Notes: generated from the sequence alone by a model not told the origin. A DNA stretch of 16,518 nucleotides from Cryomorphaceae bacterium (GCA_003564735.1 PXEK01000241.1:1-16518); one strand, 5' to 3'. Shown: positions 8,448-14,843, counted from the stretch's first letter. Numbers and translations are program-made.

Positions 8448-8529
8448 GCGGGTATGGTGGAATTGGTAGACACGCTAGATTTAGGATCTAGTGCCGCGAG
8501 GCGTGTGGGTTCGACTCCCTCTACCCGCA
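8448..8529 (+). tRNA. tRNA-Leu, anticodon UAG
   Basis: This is an 82-base type II tRNA. The acceptor stem GCGGGTA (8448-8454) pairs fully with TACCCGC (8522-8528), with discriminator A at 8529. The anticodon arm is CTAGA-TTTAGGA-TCTAG, giving anticodon TAG, which reads CUN leucine codons. The D-arm contains TGGTAGAC, the variable arm is long, and the T-loop carries GGTTCGACTCC. The bases after the discriminator do not form an encoded CCA followed by a spacer (CCCG follows), so CCA is probably added after transcription. Confidence 0.96.
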
Positions 8530-8545
8530 CCCGCTTAAATTTAAA

Positions 8546-8577
8546 AGCCGACTTCCTTCCGGAGTCGGCTTTTTTTT
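8546..8577 (+). terminator. Intrinsic terminator of tRNA-Leu
   Basis: AGCCGACT at 8546-8553 pairs perfectly with AGTCGGCT at 8563-8570 around a 9-base loop, followed by an eight-T run. It begins 16 bases after the tRNA and so defines a single-gene tRNA unit. Confidence 0.85.
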
Positions 8578-8585
8578 AAATTGCT

Positions 8586-8593
8586 TAAGTTTG
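8586..8593 (+). promoter_or_regulatory. Candidate -7 box of the SpoIIAA-like gene
   Basis: TAAGTTTG fits TAnnTTTG exactly and lies just after the tRNA terminator. It would give a leader of about 65 bases before ATG 8664. The -33 position is not TTG, so this is weak. Confidence 0.3.
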
Positions 8594-8663
8594 TAACTCA
8601 ATTCCGGATTTAGGCAACTTTTTTATTCAACACGTTGTTTATTACAGCGTCAAGTAGATTAAA

Positions 8664-9077
8664 ATGACACACACTTTATTGAACAATACATTCTCAGAGG
8701 TTACCATTGATGAATCGCAAAATTATGCAATTGTAAAAGCGAAGACAACTTACATCCCCACAGAAGAGTTTAAAAATTGTTTTCTGGAACTGGGAAAATA
8801 CATTAAAGATTCGGGTAAAATAGAAAAGCTCATTTTTGACAAGAGAAATCTAAAGGTTTTTGATCAGCCCGGCATGGTGTGGTATTTTGTTGAGTGGAAA
8901 GCCGAAATGAAAGAATACGGACTTACCCGTCACCGCAAGTTATTGCCCCAAGACGAAGTTTTTGTAGAATCGGTAAAGTTGGGTCGTGAAAAACTGGCCC
9001 GTGAGTATCCCGATGCCGCTTTTCATGATTTGGATATTCAATATGCCAAATCAATCGAGGAAGCGATTCAAAATTAG
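8664..9077 (+). CDS. Small soluble protein, possibly SpoIIAA/STAS-like
   Basis: The protein has 137 residues with no signal peptide or membrane segment. I do not recognise a named family with certainty. The pattern suggests an alpha/beta STAS or SpoIIAA-like fold: an N-terminal strand pair, a helix (EEFKNCFLELGKYIKDSG), a strand KLIFDKRNLKVFD, then a helix WYFVEWKAEMKEYG. Small proteins of this form occur widely in Bacteroidetes and are usually left as hypothetical. It lies convergent with a soluble histidine kinase 48 bases away. This permits but does not show a functional pairing. The gene appears complete. Confidence 0.55.
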   Translation: MTHTLLNNTFSEVTIDESQNYAIVKAKTTYIPTEEFKNCFLELGKYIKDSGKIEKLIFDKRNLKVFDQPGMVWYFVEWKAEMKEYGLTRHRKLLPQDEVFVESVKLGREKLAREYPDAAFHDLDIQYAKSIEEAIQN

Positions 9078-9105
9078 TCAAATATAGTTTTCAGCGGATG
9101 GCAAG

Positions 9106-9121
9106 GGCTCTGACCAAAAAA
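9106..9121 (-). repeat. 3'-end motif TTTTTTGGTCAGAGCC, copy 2 (after histidine kinase)
   Basis: This is identical over 16 bases to the copy at 5173-5188. On the minus strand it begins 4 bases after the kinase stop codon. The kinase's last codons supply AGGGCT and CTGA, which can pair with AGCCCT and TCAG at the motif's 3' side. The T-run then falls in the loop, together with a possible inner ACC/GGT pairing. Confidence 0.65.
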
Positions 9122-9125
9122 GGTA

Positions 9126-9962
9126 CTACTCAGCCGCAGCCCTAAGATTCAAATTCTTGAATTTCAAAAAAACGGATGTGCCTTTACCTTGTCGGGATGT
9201 AACTTTGAATACCCCCCCGTTTTCAGCCATCAATGTTTTAGTAATGTAAAGGCCTAGTCCCGCACCCAATGAGGTGTTGGTGCCTTTGTAAAACATGTCG
9301 GTAGCTTTCAAAGCAACCTCTTGAGGCATTCCCGGGCCGTCATCTATAACCCAAACTAAGGCTCCGTCTTTGCGTTGTTCACCGCCAATCGTTACTGTGG
9401 TCGTTTTGCTTCTTTCTGCTCCGTATTGAACCGCATTTTCAATTACTTTTTTCAATACCAATTGTACTTTACGTCGATCATGATTGAGTATAAAAGGAGA
9501 TTCTTCCTCAGGGCAAAAAGTAGATTGAATTTTGATATTATTATTTACACAAACCTCTTGAAACGATGCAATGGTGTCATTTAATACTTGTCGTAAGTCA
9601 AACTTTTCTACTTTAACTTCCTTGTTGGTTTCGGAGGTGAACTCGTGCAACCCCAAGGCGAAACGGTCTAATTGATCCACCAAATTTTCTGTCCCCGAGA
9701 GTAGGGTTTCCGTTAAATCGGTTTCGGGCTCATCATCTAACAAGCGAACCAAACCCAAAAGTGAAACCATAGGGGCTCGCATTTGATGAAAAGCACTGTA
9801 AGAAACTCGTTCGAGTTGGTGGTTGCGATTTTTGAGCCGCTCTAAACTCTTTTCTAACTTGGCGTTCTTTTGTTTCAATGCTTCAATAGCACCCGATAAC
9901 ATCCCACGCTGTGCTTCCAGTTGTTCCTCATAAAATGATTTAAGCTCTTCCGGCGTACTCAT
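9126..9962 (-). CDS. Cytosolic sensor histidine kinase (orphan)
   Basis: The protein has 278 residues with no membrane segment and no input domain beyond an N-terminal coiled coil (about residues 5-52, Glu/Lys/Gln-rich heptads). The HisKA domain contains the phospho-acceptor His59 in SAFHQMRAPMVSLLG, a variant of the usual H-box in which Ala-Pro replaces Thr-Pro. The HATPase_c domain has the N-box VIENAVQYG (N176), G1 DDGPGM 207-212 and G2 GAGLGL 233-238, so it should bind ATP. No response regulator is in the window, making it an orphan. The sensory input is unknown. The kinase is divergent from ccmB and convergent with the small SpoIIAA-like gene. The 3' end merges with the repeated motif. 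Confidence 0.88.
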   Translation of the reverse strand: MSTPEELKSFYEEQLEAQRGMLSGAIEALKQKNAKLEKSLERLKNRNHQLERVSYSAFHQMRAPMVSLLGLVRLLDDEPETDLTETLLSGTENLVDQLDRFALGLHEFTSETNKEVKVEKFDLRQVLNDTIASFQEVCVNNNIKIQSTFCPEEESPFILNHDRRKVQLVLKKVIENAVQYGAERSKTTTVTIGGEQRKDGALVWVIDDGPGMPQEVALKATDMFYKGTNTSLGAGLGLYITKTLMAENGGVFKVTSRQGKGTSVFLKFKNLNLRAAAE

Positions 9963-10018
9963 ATTCTCTTTTCCGTAAAGTATTTCGTTTCCGCGAGGCG
10001 CAGTAAAAACGCAGTGAC

Positions 10019-10026
10019 TAATTTTG
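10019..10026 (+). promoter_or_regulatory. ccmB: Candidate ccmB -7 box
   Basis: TAATTTTG matches TAnnTTTG exactly. It lies 30 bases before the TTG start of ccmB in the 93-base divergent gap, implying a leader of roughly 24 bases. The -33 element is not obvious. Confidence 0.4.
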
Positions 10027-10055
10027 CAACATTATAACTATTCAATAACACGGTT

Positions 10056-10712
10056 TTGTTCAAAGAGTTTAGCGCTTTACTCGGTAAAGAAATTATTTTG
10101 GAACTGCGCGGCAAATATGCCTTGGGCGGGTTACTTTTGTACGTGATTTCCACTGTTTTTGTAGTGTATTTATCGGTTGTAAAGGTAACGAATATTCCGG
10201 TGTGGAACGCCCTTTTTTGGATCATCTTTCTTTTTGCCGCTACTAATGCCGTGGCCAAGGCTTTTGTGCAAGACGGAAAAGAACAGTTGCTTTACCTCTA
10301 TACATTGGCCTCTCCGCGATCTGTAATTATGGCCAAAATCACGTATAATACCCTGTTACTCGTTACGGTTTCCCTTGTTACCTATGCATTTTACGGTCTG
10401 TTCATCGGGAATCCTGTTGAAAATACTTGGCTCTACCTTTGTACGCTTATTCTCGGTGCCGCGGGATTTTCGGGAACGCTAACATTGTTATCTTCCATTG
10501 CAGCACAAACCAACAATAACGTCACTTTACTCAGTATACTCGGTTTTCCCGTGTTAATGCCTATGCTCATTACTTTGCTCAAACTCAGTAAAAATGCGGC
10601 TGACGGACTCGACTTTAGCGTGAGCGTTAAATATCTGCCGGTGCTGCTGGCTTTGAACTTAATTGTGGCCGCCTTGTCTTACATCTTATTTCCGTACCTT
10701 TGGCGCGACTAA
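10056..10712 (+). CDS. ccmB: Haem exporter subunit CcmB
   Basis: The protein has 218 residues with six hydrophobic spans at about 21-43, 49-70, 96-118, 124-150, 156-176 and 193-215, as expected for CcmB. CcmB is the membrane part of the CcmABCD system that delivers haem for cytochrome c maturation. Its opening FKEFSALLGKEIILELRGKYA resembles Bacteroidetes CcmB starts. The reading frame is closed by a TAA at 10035 and contains no ATG before codon 92, so the TTG at 10056 is the only plausible start. A 143-base gap separates it from ccmC. No ccmA ATPase gene is adjacent. Confidence 0.88.
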   Translation: MFKEFSALLGKEIILELRGKYALGGLLLYVISTVFVVYLSVVKVTNIPVWNALFWIIFLFAATNAVAKAFVQDGKEQLLYLYTLASPRSVIMAKITYNTLLLVTVSLVTYAFYGLFIGNPVENTWLYLCTLILGAAGFSGTLTLLSSIAAQTNNNVTLLSILGFPVLMPMLITLLKLSKNAADGLDFSVSVKYLPVLLALNLIVAALSYILFPYLWRD

Positions 10713-10745
10713 AATATGAGTCAACAATGGCCATTATTTGTGTGT

Positions 10746-10761
10746 TTTTTTGGTCAGAACC
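10746..10761 (+). repeat. 3'-end motif TTTTTTGGTCAGAACC, copy 3 (after ccmB)
   Basis: This differs from the other two copies only at position 14 (A for G) and lies 33 bases after the ccmB stop codon, in the sense direction of ccmB. All three copies are thus downstream of a gene in the same relative orientation. Confidence 0.6.
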
Positions 10762-10855
10762 GACTCCTGCACCGGAATAATACAGAAGAATACAAAAGGA
10801 TAAGAGGTGCATTGTTTTTTTGCTCAACAGCATACTCGATATTGTTACATAAGCG

Positions 10856-11548
10856 ATGGAAATTAAAAAAGATTGGTGGAAATTCTTGAGCATAGTACTG
10901 GTGTTAACGGCCATTATTGGAGGCATGCTTATTCCCGTGCCCCGACTCGCCATTTTGAATGAAACCATACGCAACCTCTTTTACCACGTAACCATGTGGT
11001 TTGCCATGATGATTTTGATGACGGGCTCGGTATTTTACAGTATCAAACACCTCAGAAGTTTTGATGTAATGGACGATGCCAAAGCACGTATATCCGCCGA
11101 GGCCGGGTTGGTAATGGGTGTTTTGGGGTTGGTTACGGGCTCGGTTTGGGCCAAATTTACTTGGGGAGCCTACTGGGTGAACGACCCCAAACTCAACGGC
11201 GCGGCAGTAACAATCTTGGTTTATTTAGCCTATATGATTCTGCGCAACTCCCTCCCCGAGGAACGTCAACGAGGCCGAATCTCGGCCGTTTACAATATTT
11301 TTGCGTACGTGCTGCTCATGGTATTTTTGATGATTTTACCCCGTATGACAGATTCGCTTCACCCCGGCAGCGGTGGTAATCCCGCCTTTAGTAATTACGA
11401 TTTAGATGATACCATGCGCATTATTTTTTACCCCGCCATAATCGGGTGGACTCTGTTCGCGGCGTGGTTCGCACAGTTGAAATTCAGATTGTTTAAACTG
11501 AATTATAAGCTTGAATCAGATTTATTTGACTTAAAACAACCTTCATAA
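10856..11548 (+). CDS. ccmC: Cytochrome c maturation protein CcmC (haem handling)
   Basis: The protein has 230 residues with six membrane spans. CcmC loads haem onto the CcmE chaperone at the periplasmic face of the inner membrane. The tryptophan-rich haem-handling loop is present in the form WGAYWVND at 103-110, less W-rich than in proteobacteria. The two expected external histidines are H44 in FYHVTMW and H169 in SLHPG. The protein starts at ATG 10856 with MEIKKDWW. It is followed after only 9 bases by the ccmD-like gene, and the operon runs on into rsgA. No ccmE or ccmF occurs in the window. Confidence 0.92.
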   Translation: MEIKKDWWKFLSIVLVLTAIIGGMLIPVPRLAILNETIRNLFYHVTMWFAMMILMTGSVFYSIKHLRSFDVMDDAKARISAEAGLVMGVLGLVTGSVWAKFTWGAYWVNDPKLNGAAVTILVYLAYMILRNSLPEERQRGRISAVYNIFAYVLLMVFLMILPRMTDSLHPGSGGNPAFSNYDLDDTMRIIFYPAIIGWTLFAAWFAQLKFRLFKLNYKLESDLFDLKQPS

Positions 11549-11557
11549 TTTTTCTCC

Positions 11558-11788
11558 ATGCACATACACTCGGTTCCGATTAAAATTATAGCGTTAACTT
11601 TTTTGATTTTATCCACTGTATCGGTCTTTGCTCAAGGCGATATTGAAATGGCTGATCGTATGCGCAGTGAGGGGAAAATTTACGTGGTGGTAGCAGTATT
11701 GTCAGTTGTTTTTTTGGGTTTGGCCGTTTACCTAATTACCCTCGACCGTCGCATTTCCAAAATGGAGAAGGAAAAAGAAAACCAATAA
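11558..11788 (+). CDS. CcmD family small membrane protein
   Basis: The protein has 76 residues. A signal-like N-terminal hydrophobic segment (about 9-25, ending VFAQG) precedes a second membrane span YVVVAVLSVVFLGLAVYLI (about 43-61). The basic/acidic tail LDRRISKMEKEKE follows. The span followed by LDRRI is typical of the CcmD-like proteins placed after ccmC in Bacteroidetes. In other bacteria CcmD helps release haem-loaded CcmE from CcmABC. The family call relies on position plus this tail. It is 12 bases upstream of rsgA. Confidence 0.75.
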   Translation: MHIHSVPIKIIALTFLILSTVSVFAQGDIEMADRMRSEGKIYVVVAVLSVVFLGLAVYLITLDRRISKMEKEKENQ

Positions 11789-11800
11789 ACCGACCAAATT

Positions 11801-12739
11801 ATGAACCGGGTTCATACGGGAGTAGTCATAAAATCAACGGGGAGCAGGTACAGGGTCAAAACCCCGTCGGGTGAAATATTGAATTGCATACTTAAAGGTC
11901 GGTTTCGTCATTTGAAAATAAAAACTACCAATCCCGTTACGGTGGGAGATACCGTTGAAATTAAAAAAGATGCGGCAGGAGAATTCCTGATTTCAAAGAT
12001 AGATAAACGGCACAACTATCTGGTGCGTAAATCTTCAAAACTATCCAAGCAATATCATTTAGTGGCAGCCAATATCGATCAAATTATGCTGGTGGCTACC
12101 TTAGTGAAACCTAAAATTGTTTTGGGTTTTATAGACAGGGTGATGGTTTCGGCAGAGGCCTACGCAATTCCCGTAACCTTGGTCATCAATAAGTTTGACT
12201 TGATTGAAGAAAAACAGCTTTCTAAATTGGCTAATACTGTAGCTACGTATGAGGGTGCGGGCTACAATTGTGTGGTGACTTCAACCAAAACGGGTGAGGG
12301 GGTTGATGAGGTAAAGGAGATGCTGTCAAATAAACGGACGGTATTGACCGGGCAGAGCGGGGTAGGGAAGTCAACGTTGATTAACACGCTACAACCGGGT
12401 TTAGACATTAAAACCGCTGAGGTTTCTATATCAAATGAAAAAGGCAGGCACACCACCACTTTTGCTGAGATGCATCGGTTAGACTTTGGTGCTGAAATCA
12501 TTGATACTCCGGGTATTCGTAGTTTTGGAATTGCCGATTTTGAACGAGAACACCTCGGGCATTATTTTCCCGAGATGCGCGCACTGATGCATCAATGCAA
12601 GTTTAATAATTGCGTACACGTGAATGAGCCGGGGTGTGCCGTAAAAGCCGCCGTTGAATCGGGCGAAATTGCGGCCACGCGCTATATCAATTATTTGGAG
12701 ATGTACGAAAATGAAAATGTAGAAAAGGAGTACAAATGA
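11801..12739 (+). CDS. rsgA: Ribosome small-subunit-dependent GTPase RsgA
   Basis: The protein has 312 residues. RsgA is the cytosolic GTPase that checks late 30S subunit maturation. An N-terminal OB fold (about 1-75) precedes the circularly permuted GTPase, in which G4 (NKFD 130-133) and G5 (TSTKTGEG) come before G1 (GQSGVGKS 184-191), the switch GRHTTT 215-220 and G3 (DTPG 235-238). A C-terminal zinc site is formed by C266, C271, H273 and C279. All catalytic motifs are intact. The stop codon overlaps the dtd start by 4 bases (ATGA), indicating translational coupling. Confidence 0.97.
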   Translation: MNRVHTGVVIKSTGSRYRVKTPSGEILNCILKGRFRHLKIKTTNPVTVGDTVEIKKDAAGEFLISKIDKRHNYLVRKSSKLSKQYHLVAANIDQIMLVATLVKPKIVLGFIDRVMVSAEAYAIPVTLVINKFDLIEEKQLSKLANTVATYEGAGYNCVVTSTKTGEGVDEVKEMLSNKRTVLTGQSGVGKSTLINTLQPGLDIKTAEVSISNEKGRHTTTFAEMHRLDFGAEIIDTPGIRSFGIADFEREHLGHYFPEMRALMHQCKFNNCVHVNEPGCAVKAAVESGEIAATRYINYLEMYENENVEKEYK

Positions 12740-13185
12740 GGGTAGTGATACAGCGTGCAGACCGGGCTAAGGTCACAACCAAGTCGGGAGTTGTGGGCGA
12801 AATAGATCGTGGATTACTTATTTTAGCCGGAATCGATGCCGACGATACGCCGAAGGATTTAGAATGGATAACCCGAAAAATTTTGGGTCTGCGCATTTTC
12901 GCTGATGAAGACGGTAATATGAATGAATCTGTTTCACAAATTGGAGGGGAGCTGTTGGTGGTGAGTCAGTTCACTTTACACGCCTCTACTAAAAAAGGGA
13001 ACCGGCCTTCATTTATAAAAGCCGCCAAACCACAACTTGCCGAAGATATGTATGATTCATTTGTGAAGATGCTTGCAGCTTCGGGGTTAAAGGTGGCGAC
13101 GGGCGAATTTGGTGCCCGCATGAATGTGGAGTCGGTTAATAAGGGCCCCGTTACCATAATTATGGATTCAAAAAACAAGGAGTAA
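12736..13185 (+). CDS. dtd: D-aminoacyl-tRNA deacylase
   Basis: The protein has 149 residues, the normal length. Dtd hydrolyses D-amino acids (and glycine from tRNA-Ala) off tRNA, acting as a chiral proofreader. The active-site elements are both present: SQFTL at 77-81 and the Gly-cisPro motif in NKGPVT at 135-140. The start is set by the overlap with rsgA. It is preceded by AAGGAG at 12725-12730 with 5 bases of spacing, a rare clear Shine-Dalgarno in this window. The stop codon overlaps the next start (TAATG). Confidence 0.96.
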   Translation: MRVVIQRADRAKVTTKSGVVGEIDRGLLILAGIDADDTPKDLEWITRKILGLRIFADEDGNMNESVSQIGGELLVVSQFTLHASTKKGNRPSFIKAAKPQLAEDMYDSFVKMLAASGLKVATGEFGARMNVESVNKGPVTIIMDSKNKE

Positions 13186-13517
13186 TGAGTGATAAATTTG
13201 AGGCCATACAGGCCGAGGTTGATGAATGGATAAAAAACGTGGGTGTACGTTATTTCAATGAGCTCACCAACATGGCCCAACTCACCGAGGAAACCGGGGA
13301 GGTGGCGCGAATTATTGCCCGTCGTTACGGTGAACAAAGCGAAAAACCCGCAGATAAAAATAAAGATCTCGGCGAAGAGTTGGCCGATGTGATTTTTGTG
13401 GCCGTATGCTTGGCCAATCAAACCGGGGTGGACTTACAAAAAGCCTGGGATAAAAAATTAAAAATCAAAACAGAGAGAGATAAAGCCAGGCATAGAGATA
13501 ACGAAAAGTTGAAGTGA
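13185..13517 (+). CDS. MazG-type nucleotide pyrophosphohydrolase
   Basis: The protein has 110 residues, a single MazG-like domain. Metal-binding motif EExxE is at 35-39 (EETGE) and ExxD at 65-68 (ELAD), the pattern of all-alpha NTP pyrophosphatases that hydrolyse nucleoside triphosphates or (d)UTP-like substrates. The substrate cannot be read from the sequence. The ATG shares one base with the dtd stop codon and AAGGAG lies 2 bases upstream, so it is coupled to dtd. It ends the plus-strand operon and converges on the ATPase gene with a 27-base gap that holds only a weak 5-bp hairpin (TCCGA/TCGGA). Confidence 0.88.
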   Translation: MSDKFEAIQAEVDEWIKNVGVRYFNELTNMAQLTEETGEVARIIARRYGEQSEKPADKNKDLGEELADVIFVAVCLANQTGVDLQKAWDKKLKIKTERDKARHRDNEKLK

Positions 13518-13544
13518 GTTCCGAGCTTATCGGAGTGTAACGTA

Positions 13545-14666
13545 TTATTCTAAATACTCCCAAAAGTTACTCTTGTTGATGGCAACGGTTTTTTTGGGGT
13601 GATAGTGATTGGTGAATGATTTGGAAAATCGTACTCTTTGTTTTGGGTTGTATTTAATTTCATAAGCCGATATGTTGTCGTTTTCAACTTCCAAAAAGTC
13701 GATTTCAGCTTGTTGTTTATTCCGCCAATAGTGTGTTTGACCGTGAAATCCGGTATAGCTTAATTGCTTGATTTTTTCACTGATGAAAAAGTTTTCAAAC
13801 AAGTCACCTTTGTCTTTTCGACTTTGTAACGGCTCAAATTGTCCGATCACTGCATTTCGAATGCCGTTGTCGTGAAAGTATATTTTTGGCTTTGAGGTAA
13901 TCTCATTTCTTTTATTGTTTGAAAACGGATAAAGTCTGAAAATCACAAAAACCTTTTCCAACAATTCAATGTAGTTGATTACGGTCATGCGATCCACACC
14001 CAAAATTTTAGACAGTTCGTTGTAGGAAACTTCACTTCCTACTTGAAGCGCAACAGCACGTAAGAGTTTTGTCAGCAGTTCCGGTTTTTTGATTCCGGTG
14101 AGCTCTAAAATATCTTGGTATAAATAACTTCCCGCCAACAGTGATAAGCGGCGTTGTTTTTCGGGTTTTGTTACAATTTCGGGATACATACCAAAAACCA
14201 AAAGTTCATCGAGCATGTTTTGCGCTTTTGCAAATGTGTAGTGGTTTGCAATTTCTTTCCAACACAACGGGAACAAAGTGTGTTCCCACTTCCTTCCGGT
14301 TAACGGCTCATTCACTCGTGTTCCCAAATTGAGCGACGAAGATCCGGTTAATATAATTTGTTTATCTAATTGAGCATCCACCCAAATTTTGGTGGTGATA
14401 CCTATGTTTTCAATACGTTGAGCCTCATCAATAACTACAACATCGTATTCCTCAATAAGTCGCATCAGGTAACTTGAGGAAGCTTCGGAAAGATCGGCTC
14501 TTACTTTCGGGTCATCACCGTTCAGCCATAATGTTTTTTTATTATACTCTTCGGCTAATGCTTTAACTAAGGTGGTTTTCCCTACTTGACGAGGCCCCAA
14601 AACAACAATAACCTTCTCATGTGTCCAATCTTTACGTATATTTATTGCCGATAAACGCTTAATCAT
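13545..14666 (-). CDS. AAA ATPase with DUF4143-type C-terminal domain
   Basis: The protein has 373 residues. The N-terminal P-loop domain has Walker A GPRQVGKTT 24-32, Walker B VVVIDEAQ 76-83 and a sensor LTGSS 106-110. The middle has a winged-helix-like segment (about 205-240, SYNELSKILGVDRMTVINYIELL). The C-terminal third ends with EIDF 321-324 and EIK 336-338. The spacing and EIK pattern resemble the PD-(D/E)xK nuclease-like fold described for this AAA_14/DUF4143 family. Genes of this kind are common, patchily distributed and of unknown biological role. The start is ATG 14666, with a candidate -7 box ending 5 bases before it, so the message may be leaderless. An array of repeated sites lies upstream. 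It is flanked on one side by housekeeping genes and on the other by a gene fragment and a toxin-antitoxin pair, which suggests an exchanged region. Confidence 0.85.
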   Translation of the reverse strand: MIKRLSAINIRKDWTHEKVIVVLGPRQVGKTTLVKALAEEYNKKTLWLNGDDPKVRADLSEASSSYLMRLIEEYDVVVIDEAQRIENIGITTKIWVDAQLDKQIILTGSSSLNLGTRVNEPLTGRKWEHTLFPLCWKEIANHYTFAKAQNMLDELLVFGMYPEIVTKPEKQRRLSLLAGSYLYQDILELTGIKKPELLTKLLRAVALQVGSEVSYNELSKILGVDRMTVINYIELLEKVFVIFRLYPFSNNKRNEITSKPKIYFHDNGIRNAVIGQFEPLQSRKDKGDLFENFFISEKIKQLSYTGFHGQTHYWRNKQQAEIDFLEVENDNISAYEIKYNPKQRVRFSKSFTNHYHPKKTVAINKSNFWEYLE

Positions 14667-14671
14667 GAAAG

Positions 14672-14679
14672 CAAAAATA
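14672..14679 (-). promoter_or_regulatory. Candidate -7 box of the ATPase gene, possibly leaderless
   Basis: The minus strand reads TATTTTTG (TAnnTTTG). A start about 5-6 bases on would fall on or next to the ATG at 14666. A TTG at 14698-14696 is the nearest -33-like element, at a short 16-base spacing. One ATAACTTTTT site (14679-14688) touches the box, so bound protein would block it. Confidence 0.4.
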
Positions 14680-14746
14680 TAACTTTTTGCGATTGCAACG
14701 CGCAGAAAGTTATAACTTTTTGTGGGTTAAACCCCTAAAAAGTTAT
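14678..14746. promoter_or_regulatory. Cluster of ATAACTTTTT sites, putative operator array
   Basis: TATAACTTTTTG occurs at 14678-14689 and again identically at 14711-14722, 33 bases (about three helical turns) apart. The second copy is part of a perfect 14-base palindrome AAAGTTATAACTTT at 14706-14719. A third, inverted copy AAAAAGTTAT is at 14737-14746. All lie 12-80 bases upstream of the ATPase start. This looks like multiple binding sites for one regulator. No separate regulator gene is nearby, so the ATPase's own winged helix is a candidate ligand. Confidence 0.6.
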
Positions 14747-14761
14747 GTTTTTTAGGGGTTT
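14729..14761. repeat. Perfect 13-bp inverted repeat upstream of the ATPase gene
   Basis: AAACCCCTAAAAA at 14729-14741 is fully complementary to TTTTTAGGGGTTT at 14749-14761, with a 7-base loop GTTATGT. The left arm's end and the loop contain the third ATAACTTTTT-type site. A further GGGTTAAACCC palindrome abuts it on the left (14725-14735). The T-run is inside the stem rather than after it, so it is not a standard terminator. Confidence 0.6.
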
Positions 14762-14843
14762 GCCGTCTGGGTTGTTTTTAATAATGCGAGGTTTTGTGTT
14801 TAGTGAATTCATTATCAAGTTTTTAAATATTAAGTAAATCGAG

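Noticed and set aside
9959..10258. Minus-strand open frame of 99 codons over the start of ccmB
   Set aside because: It is antisense to ccmB and would read into the kinase start; no protein family is recognisable.
12966..13421. Minus-strand open frame of 151 codons opposite dtd and the MazG gene
   Set aside because: Both plus-strand genes carry intact family motifs here; the antisense frame has none.
13518..13544. TCCGA/TCGGA hairpin between the MazG and ATPase genes as a terminator
   Set aside because: The stem is only 5 bp with no T-run on either strand; mentioned only as a weak hairpin.
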